A stretch of 44,833 nt of DNA from contig JAADJD010000048.1 of the NCBI GenBank assembly GCA_013150955.1, forward strand, positions 1-44,833. Direction: 5' to 3'. Below, piece after piece: positions 7,585-16,651 of this stretch (position 1 is the first letter of the stretch; each line of letters opens with the position of its first letter). The DNA comes from Calditrichota bacterium. GTDB lineage: Bacteria; Calditrichota; Calditrichia; RBG-13-44-9; J042. A program made the translations under genes and the position numbers. The notes under the pieces are model-generated. The model saw only the letters and a list, made by a program, of their open reading frames with translations, searched no databases and had not been told where the DNA came from.

Positions 7585-9684
7585 ATGAAAGGTGTATTGA
7601 ATCGCAGTTCGTACGGCCTGGCGTGCTGGATTCTGGTGGTGCTCCTGATGGTGAGTTTGGGGTGGGCCCAGGATCAGCCGCCGGTCGGGGGTCCGTATCA
7701 GGTGGATTCCGCCACCGTGTTGCTGATGCACTTTGATGGCGATTTAACCAATGAATCGCCCCTCTCGGGAGATGGGCAATTTCATGGCGACCCATCCAAC
7801 TTCTTTTTCATTCAGAATCCCATTTCCGGACTGGGTCAGTGCTTGCGGATTGATAACGATTCCAAATCCGATTCCGCCTACGTGACTGTTCCCGATACCG
7901 CCGCATTGGATTTAACGGGAGATTGGACGATTGAGGGATGGATCAACATCTTTACATTTGGGGAGGGGCCGGACGACTGGCGCTGGGTGCCGCGCCTGGT
8001 AATCAAAACCGGGGATGAGGTCTTCTGGCGGCCCAATTATTTTGTCGAGATGTGGGGGACCACTCGCTTTTTTAGCTGCGGATACCACACCGCATCTCAG
8101 GATGCCTGGCCGCAGGCAAATTCCCCGGACAATACCATGGTACCCGGCGAATGGTATCACCTGGCTTTCATTCGGGATACCAGCCGACATCTCCTGTTGA
8201 CCATCATTCATAATGCCAATCGGGAACTGGTGGCGTTTAGTGTTGCCGATTATCTGGAGTTCGGGGCGGCCGATCCCACGCCCATCACCACCGATAAACC
8301 CCTGCATATTGGATACGCTGGCGGTGGGGGCGATTCCTTCCTGGATGGATTTGTGGATGAAATTCGCATTTCGAACGTCGTTCGGGAATTTCCCATTCCG
8401 CCAATCATTACCAACGTGACCAAACTGGGTAACCAGCCATCAGATGTGCCCCAGTACGATGTGAGTGCCAAGATCTTCACCCTGTTTTCTACAACCATTC
8501 AATCGGCAGAATTGTATTATAGCACCGACCTGGGAGAAACCTTCACCCAGGTGCCGATGCAGAATGTTGCCGGGGACTCCTTTGTGGCCACCATTCCGCA
8601 ACAGCCCTTCGGCACCATTATTTACTATTTTCTGAAGGCCACCGATGATCAGGGTCGCTCTTTTACCCAGCCGCAGACCGCGGAAACCGAAGGCGAATAT
8701 TTTAGCTTTGCCGTGTATGCGCCCAACACCCAGGCGCTGGGTTTAACTTTCGAAGAAGGATCCGGTGTGCCTCAGGATACGACCCAGTATCAGAATCCGG
8801 TAACCATGGTGGGGCAGCCCCAGTATTCTACGAACGCCGCCGTGGGTAACTATTCCATTTACCTGGAAGGCGACTCCAGCTATCTGGAGATCGATTCGCC
8901 ATTTCTGGCAGCGGAGGAATTTACGGTGGACTTCTGGTTTAATGCCGATACCATTCGCACCTATTGCCGCATACTCAATCGGCCGTTGAATGATGGTACC
9001 TGGTGGGAGAACAACTACCAGATCCGGTTCAATCCCAATAGCCGCATTACCGCCATCTCCGATGGTAGCGTTGCCATCGAACTGGATGATTCGCTGCATA
9101 CCAACACCTGGTACCATGTGATTTACGAAGTGCGGAAAGCCCCTCCAGGAGATACGGTGAACTATTATGCGGTATTTCAGTTGCGGGATGAAAACGATCA
9201 GATCATGTCGCAGAAATATGCCGGCTTTAATAATCCGGTCATCCAGGCCATGAAGCCGCTGCGGATTGGGAAAGCGGCGTATGGGGATTATCCGCCTTAT
9301 TTTAAGGGATACATCGATAATGTGATGATTTACAATTATCCGGCAGCGGGGCTGTCTCTGGAAAATATTACTTCCGTTCCTCGAGAGGAGTCTCCATCGT
9401 TGCCCTATCGGTTTGAGCTGGCGCAGAATTATCCCAATCCGTTCAATCCTACCACGGAAATTCGCTTTACCGTTGCCCGGAAAACGCTGGTCAAGCTGGT
9501 GGTTTACGATGTTATGGGTCGGAAGGTAAAAACACTGGTAAACGAGCCGCTAACAGCCGGTAAGTATAAGATTCGCTGGGATGGAACCAACGAAAAGGGT
9601 CACGCGGTGGCCAGTGGCGTCTATTTTTACCGGATGGAAGCGGATCAATTTGTAAAAACACGGAAGATGATCCTGTTCCGATAA
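7585..9684 (+). CDS. Secreted two-LamG-domain protein with type IX sorting domain
   Basis: The 699-residue protein has a signal peptide (about 1-29, ending GWAQ) and a LamG/concanavalin-like lectin domain (about 45-260, with LTGDWTIEGWINIF and HIGYAGGG). Next come an Ig/FnIII-like domain (about 265-375), a second LamG domain (about 380-600) and a C-terminal domain. That last domain contains NYPNPFNP (about 613-620) and VYDVMGRKVKTL and ends KTRKMILFR, the type IX secretion signal style of this phylum. LamG domains usually bind carbohydrate or act as adhesins. With the lipoproteins and receptor that follow, it is probably a surface glycan-binding protein of the locus. I see no catalytic residues to suggest an enzyme. 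Confidence 0.85.
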   Translation: MKGVLNRSSYGLACWILVVLLMVSLGWAQDQPPVGGPYQVDSATVLLMHFDGDLTNESPLSGDGQFHGDPSNFFFIQNPISGLGQCLRIDNDSKSDSAYVTVPDTAALDLTGDWTIEGWINIFTFGEGPDDWRWVPRLVIKTGDEVFWRPNYFVEMWGTTRFFSCGYHTASQDAWPQANSPDNTMVPGEWYHLAFIRDTSRHLLLTIIHNANRELVAFSVADYLEFGAADPTPITTDKPLHIGYAGGGGDSFLDGFVDEIRISNVVREFPIPPIITNVTKLGNQPSDVPQYDVSAKIFTLFSTTIQSAELYYSTDLGETFTQVPMQNVAGDSFVATIPQQPFGTIIYYFLKATDDQGRSFTQPQTAETEGEYFSFAVYAPNTQALGLTFEEGSGVPQDTTQYQNPVTMVGQPQYSTNAAVGNYSIYLEGDSSYLEIDSPFLAAEEFTVDFWFNADTIRTYCRILNRPLNDGTWWENNYQIRFNPNSRITAISDGSVAIELDDSLHTNTWYHVIYEVRKAPPGDTVNYYAVFQLRDENDQIMSQKYAGFNNPVIQAMKPLRIGKAAYGDYPPYFKGYIDNVMIYNYPAAGLSLENITSVPREESPSLPYRFELAQNYPNPFNPTTEIRFTVARKTLVKLVVYDVMGRKVKTLVNEPLTAGKYKIRWDGTNEKGHAVASGVYFYRMEADQFVKTRKMILFR

Positions 9685-9699
9685 CGGTGCCTCCACCAG

Positions 9700-9731
9700 C
9701 CCGGAGGAAAAGCGCCGGTTTTTCCTCCGGG
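9700..9731 (+). terminator. 12-bp intercistronic hairpin
   Basis: CCCGGAGGAAAA (9700-9711) and TTTTCCTCCGGG (9720-9731) pair perfectly around an 8-base loop. It starts 15 bases after the LamG stop codon. The following bases (TTAAAAAGTAAG) are not a T-run, so it is either a weak terminator or attenuator, or an RNA processing/stability element that sets different levels for the genes on either side. Confidence 0.55.
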
Positions 9732-9752
9732 TTAAAAAGTAAGAAGATATCG

Positions 9753-10370
9753 ATGGTCATGAAGAACAAAACATTACCCGTTGGCTTTTTAAGTATTCTC
9801 TTCATACTCCTCCTGCTGAATTGCGATACCGGGATTGAGCCCTCGCCCAGTCCCGGTATCCTGCGGGTGACATTACAATCGGATCCGGCGGATACCATCA
9901 TCGTGATTGTAAAGGACACGTTTGTGGTTGCGGAGAAGGACAGCTTTGGGGTAACCATTTTTCAGGGACGGGTGTACAGTGGGGAAACTTACGCCGTTCT
10001 GTATCCCACTCTGAAGAGTTACAAACAGGAAGACCGAGTTTACAACATTATTCGCCGGGAAGCAGGTGGGTATTACCCGTTTACGATTTTCGAAACCTAC
10101 GTGCCGCCAGGAAAATACGATCGAATCCAATTTGGCCTGAAGGCGCACACGCTTAAATTGAAAAACTTTGATGAAATAAAGGTTGAAGCCCCGGAAAATG
10201 CCAATCCCATTGTGTCTCTGGAAGCGGACTTTCGGGTGGAAGAGAATCAGGTTACCGAAATCAATGTATACATTCAGCCCTTTCAGTCCGTTCAGCGGTA
10301 CCGGGATATTTATCAGTTTATTCCCCGGCTGCAGGTCGTTGGGGTGCAATACCTGGGCCAGAAAAAATAA
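9753..10370 (+). CDS. Small outer-surface lipoprotein, unknown function
   Basis: Using the ATG at 9753 (or 9759) gives about 205 residues with a clear lipoprotein signal (VGFLSILFILLLLNC, Cys24). An earlier in-frame ATG at 9687 would put the coding region through the 12-bp hairpin and add a charged, non-signal stretch, so I reject it. The mature part is predicted to be beta-rich, with repeated strand-like stretches and Tyr/Ile/Val richness, and I recognise no family. Only five bases separate it from the next lipoprotein gene. Its position before a TonB-dependent receptor makes an accessory ligand-binding or assembly role plausible. Confidence 0.75.
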   Translation: MVMKNKTLPVGFLSILFILLLLNCDTGIEPSPSPGILRVTLQSDPADTIIVIVKDTFVVAEKDSFGVTIFQGRVYSGETYAVLYPTLKSYKQEDRVYNIIRREAGGYYPFTIFETYVPPGKYDRIQFGLKAHTLKLKNFDEIKVEAPENANPIVSLEADFRVEENQVTEINVYIQPFQSVQRYRDIYQFIPRLQVVGVQYLGQKK

Positions 10371-10375
10371 TTGGA

Positions 10376-11848
10376 ATGTCCATGAAAGGTGTATTCATTT
10401 TCTTTTCCGTCTTTCTGGTTTTGATGATAGGATTGGGTGGGTGTGAACGAAAAACCTCTCCTGCCAATCCGAATGTGCCGCCCAATACCACCCTGGCGAA
10501 TATCCCGGTGGAGGGCGATACCCTGTTTGCGCTGGTGACCCTTCACTGGGATGGCGAAGATGATGATGGTTACATTGCCGGCTACGAGTATCGTTACATT
10601 ACCCATCATCTGTTCCGCGGGGATTCGGTGGTGACGCCGTGGGTGCGGACGGAAGCAACCAGTGTCACCATTCCGTTTGAATCCAGCGACAGCCTGAATT
10701 ACCAGACTTTTCAGGTGCGGGCCGTGGACAATGCGGGAGATGTGGATCCTACGCCTGCCGAGCGCCATTTCTACACCTATCAAACCATTCATCCCGTGAC
10801 GGAAATTCTTTTCCCGCAGGACGAACAACAATTCTTCATTATTGAACAGGTAACCGACTGGTGGCCGGGCATTCAGTTGCGGTTTACTGCCCGGGATGAG
10901 GATGGGGAAGTGGTGGAATATGCCTGGCGGGTGGATGAAGGCGACTGGAACTGGACGACCGACACCAGTGTGTACATCACCCCGGAGCATTTTCAGCCGC
11001 TGGATGGGTGGCACGTGTTGCGGGTAACTTCCCGGGACAACACCAATTTGCTGGATGATGTGGGCGATTCGGTCAAAATTCTGCTCATCCAGCCCACGTT
11101 TGAGAAGGACATTTTAATCATCGATGAGACCGATGAGGGGCTGTTTCCCATTCCCTTACGCTACCAATATTCCGATGCTGATGTGGACAGTTTTTATGCG
11201 GAAATTTTCCAGACCCGTGATCAGTGGGATTATTTCAAGAAAGGAATGCCTCCCAAAACATTGCTGGGGCAGTACAAGCTGGTCATCTGGCATGCGGATA
11301 ATCTTTATTCCAATGAAAATGATGTGCACCGATTGCCCCGGCACATCGAAGACATCATGGATTATCTCAACGTAGGTGGGGATTTTATCATGGGGGGCTG
11401 GCGCATCCTGAAGTCGTTCGCCCCGGCCGATCCGTTCCCCAAATATTTTGATGAAGGCACCTTTATTCATGATTATTTACACATTTTGCAGGCAGACGAA
11501 ACGCCGCTGGTGCCCGGGGATTTGACCGTGGCGCTGGGAAGCAGTGGCTTTTCCGACATCCGGGTGGATTCCATTAAACTCAGCGAGGCCTTTCCCTTTC
11601 TGGGGAAGCTGGCACAGGTTAATGTCATGCCCCGAAGGGCCGGCTTCACCGATGTGATTTATCGCTACGGAAATGATCCGGATGGGTTGACCTTTCCCCG
11701 GGGATTGCCCATTGGCTTGCGCTACTATGGTACCAGTTTTGATGTGATTGTTTTTGGCTTCCCCATGTTTTTTATCCGAAAAGAGGATGCTCACGTTATG
11801 GCCAGGGAAGTTTTGCACAGTCTGGGCTACACATTGCCGGGACAGTGA
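10376..11848 (+). CDS. Large lipoprotein with Ig/FnIII-like domains and a GATase-like C-terminal region
   Basis: The 490-residue protein has a lipobox (MIGLGGC, Cys23). Two Ig/FnIII-like domains follow (about 38-140 and 143-240); the first has the DDDGYIAGYEYRY type of strand seen in FCB surface proteins. The C-terminal half (about 245-490) starts KDILIIDETDEG and contains YKLVIWHAD and YLNVGGDFIMGGWR. That pattern resembles a flavodoxin or class I glutamine amidotransferase-like alpha/beta fold, but I see no catalytic Cys-His-Glu triad. It probably sits on the outer membrane and helps the neighbouring receptor handle its substrate, in the place SusD would occupy; no SusD-type TPR protein is present. 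Confidence 0.75.
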   Translation: MSMKGVFIFFSVFLVLMIGLGGCERKTSPANPNVPPNTTLANIPVEGDTLFALVTLHWDGEDDDGYIAGYEYRYITHHLFRGDSVVTPWVRTEATSVTIPFESSDSLNYQTFQVRAVDNAGDVDPTPAERHFYTYQTIHPVTEILFPQDEQQFFIIEQVTDWWPGIQLRFTARDEDGEVVEYAWRVDEGDWNWTTDTSVYITPEHFQPLDGWHVLRVTSRDNTNLLDDVGDSVKILLIQPTFEKDILIIDETDEGLFPIPLRYQYSDADVDSFYAEIFQTRDQWDYFKKGMPPKTLLGQYKLVIWHADNLYSNENDVHRLPRHIEDIMDYLNVGGDFIMGGWRILKSFAPADPFPKYFDEGTFIHDYLHILQADETPLVPGDLTVALGSSGFSDIRVDSIKLSEAFPFLGKLAQVNVMPRRAGFTDVIYRYGNDPDGLTFPRGLPIGLRYYGTSFDVIVFGFPMFFIRKEDAHVMAREVLHSLGYTLPGQ

Positions 11849-11891
11849 CCCGGAAACAGGGATCCAATTGTTTTAGGGATGGAGGGTCAAG

Positions 11892-14753
11892 GTGTTGGGT
11901 ATGATGAGGCAAAACAGTCATAACATTCGCCGGTGGTTGGGATGGGTGATGTCCATGGGACTTCTGATTACAACCGTTTACGCCGGCAATACGGGCAAAA
12001 TTGCAGGGCGGGTGTACGATCGGCAAACGGGCGAACCGCTGGTCGGGGTGAACATTTTGATTAAGAACACTTATCTGGGTGCCGCAACCGATGAGGATGG
12101 ATTTTTCTACATTTTGCAGGTGCCACCCGGTATCTATGAAGTGGAAGCGGAGTACATCGGGTACCGGAAGGTGGTCATTCGCAACGTCCGGGTACGCGTG
12201 GACCTGACCACAGAATTGAAGATAGCCATGGAACCGGAGACCATTCAGGGTCCGGTGGTGGAGGTGGTTGCCGAAGAACCCATGGTGCAACCGGACATTA
12301 CCTCCACCCGCCGCATCACGTCGGAGGAGGAAATCATCGAGACGCCGGGGTTCGAGACCACCACGGACATCTTTATGTTGCAGGGCGGGGCTGTGGTGGA
12401 CGTGGGGCCGCAATCCATCCCGCTGGGAGATGGCATCCAGCTGCAGGTTCGGGACGAAAGTTTAAAGAACATTCATATTCGTGGCGGTCGCGGGGGCGAA
12501 ATTCTGTACATGGTGGATGGGGTTCCGGTCACCCATCCCATTTATGGTGGACGGGATGTGCTGGATTTGAATGTGGTGGATGTGCAGGCCATGGAATTGT
12601 TAACCGGGGCGTTTAATGCCGAATATGGCCAGGCGCAGTCAGGTGTGGTTAACATTACCACCCGCTCGGGATCGGATCGGTTTGAAGGGGGAATCGAGTT
12701 TAAAGCATCCGATCAAAATTTATTATTCCAATCCTTTTCTTCCCGGTACCTGTCCTTTTATCTGGGAGGGCCGGAACCACTCACCCGGAAACTGTTGCCT
12801 TCCCTGGGAATCCGATTGCCCGGACGATTTTATTATTTTATTTCCGGAAACGCCAATCTGGACAATACGGCCTATAACAACCACCGCAAACGGGGAACCA
12901 TTCAGTTTCTGGGGATGACCATTCGGGAAAAACAACAAAACACGGGCAACCTAAATGCCAAATTAAACTGGAAATTGTCCAATACCTTTGAAATTGTGCT
13001 CAGCTATCATGGATCCTGGCGCAGCTGGAGCAATTTTAACTGGCTCTGGAAGAACTACCCGGATCATATGGCGGCTTATCGCCGAAGCAACCAGAACGTT
13101 AACATCCGATTCAACCACACCCTGTCTCAGTCCACGTTCTACAATATTAATATTGGATATCTGGGAGTGGATTACGATGGCTCGCTGGATGGAAGGCGTC
13201 CCCCGGATTACTGGCGATTTTTTAAGGACAGCGTGGAATATGATTACTGGACTTACAGAGAGCGATTTGGCGATGCCCCGCCGGACTCGGTAAAGTCCAC
13301 CATCTTACCACCGCAGTTTGATCCGTATGGCTTTTTCGATAATCGGGGGTATGAAAACATCTGGCGCGATGATGAAACCCATACCTTCATTTTAAAAGGC
13401 GATCTCACCTCTCAGATTCACCCCGAACACCTGATGAAGACCGGGATCGAAATTCGGTATAATGATATCCGTTATGTGGACATCCAGGACGGCGGGGTGC
13501 TGTTATCCCGCTACGGGCAGCATTTGTATAAGAATGAGCCCTATTTCCCGCCGCCGATAGGGCCCTTTAAGGAATTTGGTCAGAATCGCTGGGTGTTTAA
13601 CGCCTATCCCGTGATCGGTGGTGCCTATATTCAGGATAAGTTCGAGAAGGAGACCATGATCATCAATGCCGGTGTGCGGGTGGACTGGTTTCAGGTGGGC
13701 TCTACCGTGATGCATCCCGAATGGAAGAAAACCTGGGAGGCCGCCACAGGGCTAAAAGCCGACTGGAAATGGATCAAATATAAGATCAGCCCGCGATTTG
13801 GGATTTCGTTTCCAATTTCTGAAAAAACGGTGGTCTTTTTCTCGTACGGACATTTTAATCAGCTTCCCGAATTGCAATTTTTTTATCGCGATCCCTACAC
13901 CGGTGGATTTACTGGCAATCCCCATCTGGATTTTGAGCAGACCATTCTGTATGAATTTGGATTTACCCATCAGCTGGCACGCAATTGGGCGCTGGATATT
14001 AAGAGCTACACCAAGGACATTTCCAAGCAGGTGGGAACCACCCGACTTCGTGCCGCGCTGGGGTTGCCGGTGGATTTGTATGACAATAATGGATATGCCC
14101 GTGCTCGCGGACTGGAATTCGAGCTGACCAAGCGTTATTCCAATTTCCTCCAGGGACGGTTGACTTACACCGTTCAGTGGGCGAATGGCTATTCATCCTC
14201 TGCTTTCGAAGATTACATCCGTTCTATTAATGACTTTCCCAATCCGATTCGAGAACGTCGGTTAAGCTGGGACATTCGCCACCAGTTTATTTTACAGGCA
14301 ATGATTGTTTCGCCACCGAAAAAGCACCTGCGATTTTTCGGCCTGAAGTTGCCCGATGACTGGAACATCACCATTCTTTCGCGCTATGCATCCGGACAGC
14401 CCTATACCCCGTTTACCCTGGATCCGGTGGAAGCGCAGAAAAAGGAGAATTCGGCAACTGCTCCACCCACCTACACCACCGATGTGAAAATTAAAAAAAC
14501 GTTCCGGATCAATGGGGTGAAACTGGCGCTCTTTGTGGATATTTTCAATGTGTTTGATACCCGAAACGTCCAGGTTTCTTACGGTTTTAACACCTACACC
14601 GGAAAGCCCTACCGATATGGCGATATCGATCCGCAGCTGGTGGGGAATAATATTTATCGATACTTCAGCTGGTATGAGATTTTACCCAAGATGGATCCGC
14701 GGCGATTTGCCCCCGGTCGTTATGCAAAGCTGGGCATGCGAATCGATTGGTAG
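11892..14753 (+). CDS. TonB-dependent receptor with carboxypeptidase-regulatory-like N-terminal domain
   Basis: This 953-residue outer-membrane protein would import a ligand using energy from TonB. After a signal peptide (ending near TTVYAG, 26-32) comes a carboxypeptidase-regulatory-like beta domain (about 33-115: GKIAGRVYDRQTGEPLVGVN). The plug follows (about 130-260), with IHIRGGRGGEILYMVDGVPV split over 195-213 and AEYGQAQSGVVNITTRSG over 243-260. The rest is an aromatic-rich 22-strand-type barrel. There is no STN domain, so no direct sigma/anti-sigma signalling is expected. The start is GTG with GGAGGG 6-11 bases upstream. The lipoproteins upstream and FnIII/PorV proteins downstream suggest a SusC-like importer for galactosides. 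Confidence 0.92.
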   Translation: MLGMMRQNSHNIRRWLGWVMSMGLLITTVYAGNTGKIAGRVYDRQTGEPLVGVNILIKNTYLGAATDEDGFFYILQVPPGIYEVEAEYIGYRKVVIRNVRVRVDLTTELKIAMEPETIQGPVVEVVAEEPMVQPDITSTRRITSEEEIIETPGFETTTDIFMLQGGAVVDVGPQSIPLGDGIQLQVRDESLKNIHIRGGRGGEILYMVDGVPVTHPIYGGRDVLDLNVVDVQAMELLTGAFNAEYGQAQSGVVNITTRSGSDRFEGGIEFKASDQNLLFQSFSSRYLSFYLGGPEPLTRKLLPSLGIRLPGRFYYFISGNANLDNTAYNNHRKRGTIQFLGMTIREKQQNTGNLNAKLNWKLSNTFEIVLSYHGSWRSWSNFNWLWKNYPDHMAAYRRSNQNVNIRFNHTLSQSTFYNINIGYLGVDYDGSLDGRRPPDYWRFFKDSVEYDYWTYRERFGDAPPDSVKSTILPPQFDPYGFFDNRGYENIWRDDETHTFILKGDLTSQIHPEHLMKTGIEIRYNDIRYVDIQDGGVLLSRYGQHLYKNEPYFPPPIGPFKEFGQNRWVFNAYPVIGGAYIQDKFEKETMIINAGVRVDWFQVGSTVMHPEWKKTWEAATGLKADWKWIKYKISPRFGISFPISEKTVVFFSYGHFNQLPELQFFYRDPYTGGFTGNPHLDFEQTILYEFGFTHQLARNWALDIKSYTKDISKQVGTTRLRAALGLPVDLYDNNGYARARGLEFELTKRYSNFLQGRLTYTVQWANGYSSSAFEDYIRSINDFPNPIRERRLSWDIRHQFILQAMIVSPPKKHLRFFGLKLPDDWNITILSRYASGQPYTPFTLDPVEAQKKENSATAPPTYTTDVKIKKTFRINGVKLALFVDIFNVFDTRNVQVSYGFNTYTGKPYRYGDIDPQLVGNNIYRYFSWYEILPKMDPRRFAPGRYAKLGMRIDW

Positions 14754-14829
14754 ATCGTGATGGGGCGGTTAACCGGTGGACAGAAAGAATTTGTGTAGAA
14801 ACCCGGTTCTTAACAACAGGAGAGCTGAC

Positions 14830-16632
14830 TTGGTGGTGAGAGGGTACTCCCTTCCTGGAGTGTTACTTGGCCTGTTGCTAACCGGAATGCCCCTTGTGGC
14901 GCAGCAACGGGTCAGTCTGGACTGGAAGATGCACGATGTGGGAAAGGTGCGTCAGTTTGTCTCCAATATCGGGAGTCTCTGGCCAACCTGGGTATTGTGG
15001 GGAAGCTGGACGGGGCTGATCTACTGCGAATTTCCCCCCAACAGTTTTGAGGAACACGTGGGAGAAGGCGGCATCTGGATTGGCGCCATCGTTGGAAGCG
15101 ATACGCTGGTTTCGGTAACCACCAGCTGGAATTCTGCGGTGGAGTTTTATCCCAGTGCGGCACCCTGGGACACCATCTGGGTGGTCTCAAAAAATGATAC
15201 TGTGGACATCCCTTACTGGCCGGGCTATGTGGGAATCTCCGATCAGGATTTTGTTTGCCGTTACAGCGATTATCACGTGCTGAACATTGCCCAGCATCAG
15301 CCCCTGTACGTGGATGTAATACAGGTCAGTTATGCCTGGAGTTCGCCGCCGCTGGATGAATTTATTGTTTATAACTTCTACGTGATTCCCACCCGCATTG
15401 ACCTGGAACAGGTTTACATTGCTTACTGGTTGGACGGGAATGTGGGGTACAGGGGACAGGGCTGGGATTTTGCCCTGGATGATTATTCCATTTATTTTGA
15501 GTCCCGTCATTTGGGCGTTTCCGTGGATGCGGAAGGACATGCCGATGGGAATGCCTTCAGCCCGATTGGTATTCGGGTATACCCACCCGAGGGGATAGCG
15601 GAAGATTCCCTGATCTGGACATTTAACTGGTATCCCGGACAGGGGATGGGCGCTCCGCCGCCACAGGACGGGCTGCGCTACCAGCAAATGTCAGAAGGCA
15701 TCATCATGCAAAATCAGACCCAACCCATCGGCTCGCAGTTCATTGTGGCATTTGGCCCCTTCAATTTGAAGGTGGGCGATACGTTAAATTTTGTAGTTGG
15801 CGAAGTGCTGGGGGAAGGCCTGAAAGGCATGCTGGCAAATGTGGATCGCCTGGATTGGCTCATTGGCAATCGTTTTCGGGTCCCATCACCACCCCCACGG
15901 CCACCGATCCGGCTGGAAACCCGCAACCACGAGATTGTGCTCCGCTGGGATCCGCTTCCCGGTCAGGTGAATCCAGAAACGTATGTGGATCCCTATCGAG
16001 CCGATTCCGTTGCTCAACCGTTTGAAGGCTATCGGGTGTACAAGAGTACGGTCAGTCCTACCGGCCCCTGGACGTTGCTGGCTGAATATGACATTCCAGA
16101 CAATGAATTCGGGCAGAACACCGGCCTGGCATATGAATACCGGGATGTGGGATTGCTCAACAATCTGGAATATTACTACTCGGTTACGGCGTTTTCCAAG
16201 CCGGATACGGTGGCAGATTTTCCATCTCAGGAATCCAGTATTAACAAAAATGTGGTGGTGGCCATTCCGGGTACCAATCCTCCCGAAACGGTTGGCCAGG
16301 TTGCCGTGGTGCCCAATCCATACCGGGGCGATATTGCTTACCACGCGTACAATCCTCCGTGGGAACGCCCGGCGCGAACCCGCGATCGCTGGATGGAGCA
16401 GGACCGACGGATTCAGTTCATTAACCTTCCTGCACGGTGTGAAATTCGCATTTATACCGTATCCGGGGATTGGGTCACCACCATTGTTCATGAAGATCCT
16501 CATCGTGGCTATGAGGATTGGAATCTCACTTCCTATGTGGGGCAGGCGGTTTCCAGCGGTATTTACCTGTTTACGGTAAAAGATCTGGACACCGGAAACG
16601 TTCAGGTTGGGAAATTTGTGATCATTAAGTAG
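14830..16632 (+). CDS. Secreted FnIII surface protein, tandem paralog 1
   Basis: About 600 residues. The AGGAG at 14818-14822 best fits a TTG start at 14830 (or GTG at 14833/14836); a GTG at 14776 would add a polar stretch before the signal peptide (LPGVLLGLLLTGMPLVAQ). The N-terminal half carries a GGIWIGAIVGSDTLVSV segment and a highly conserved block SYAWSSPPLDEFIVYNF. An FnIII domain lies around 375-490. The C-terminal domain has VVPNPYRGD in place of YPNPFNP and ends VGKFVIIK, a variant of the type IX sorting signal. It is closely similar to the next gene along its full length, indicating a recent tandem duplication. The function is unknown; it is a probable cell-surface component of the receptor locus. 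Confidence 0.8.
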   Translation: MVVRGYSLPGVLLGLLLTGMPLVAQQRVSLDWKMHDVGKVRQFVSNIGSLWPTWVLWGSWTGLIYCEFPPNSFEEHVGEGGIWIGAIVGSDTLVSVTTSWNSAVEFYPSAAPWDTIWVVSKNDTVDIPYWPGYVGISDQDFVCRYSDYHVLNIAQHQPLYVDVIQVSYAWSSPPLDEFIVYNFYVIPTRIDLEQVYIAYWLDGNVGYRGQGWDFALDDYSIYFESRHLGVSVDAEGHADGNAFSPIGIRVYPPEGIAEDSLIWTFNWYPGQGMGAPPPQDGLRYQQMSEGIIMQNQTQPIGSQFIVAFGPFNLKVGDTLNFVVGEVLGEGLKGMLANVDRLDWLIGNRFRVPSPPPRPPIRLETRNHEIVLRWDPLPGQVNPETYVDPYRADSVAQPFEGYRVYKSTVSPTGPWTLLAEYDIPDNEFGQNTGLAYEYRDVGLLNNLEYYYSVTAFSKPDTVADFPSQESSINKNVVVAIPGTNPPETVGQVAVVPNPYRGDIAYHAYNPPWERPARTRDRWMEQDRRIQFINLPARCEIRIYTVSGDWVTTIVHEDPHRGYEDWNLTSYVGQAVSSGIYLFTVKDLDTGNVQVGKFVIIK

Positions 16633-16651
16633 ATCATCAAAAGGGGATGGG

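Noticed and set aside
7476-7736. Short GTG-initiated frame in the galK-LamG leader
   Set aside because: Its GTG lies within the ribosome-binding-like sequence itself, and most of it overlaps the LamG gene in another frame.
9687-9752. Upstream start for the small lipoprotein
   Set aside because: It would run through the 12-bp hairpin and place a Lys/Arg/Ser-rich stretch before a perfect lipoprotein signal.
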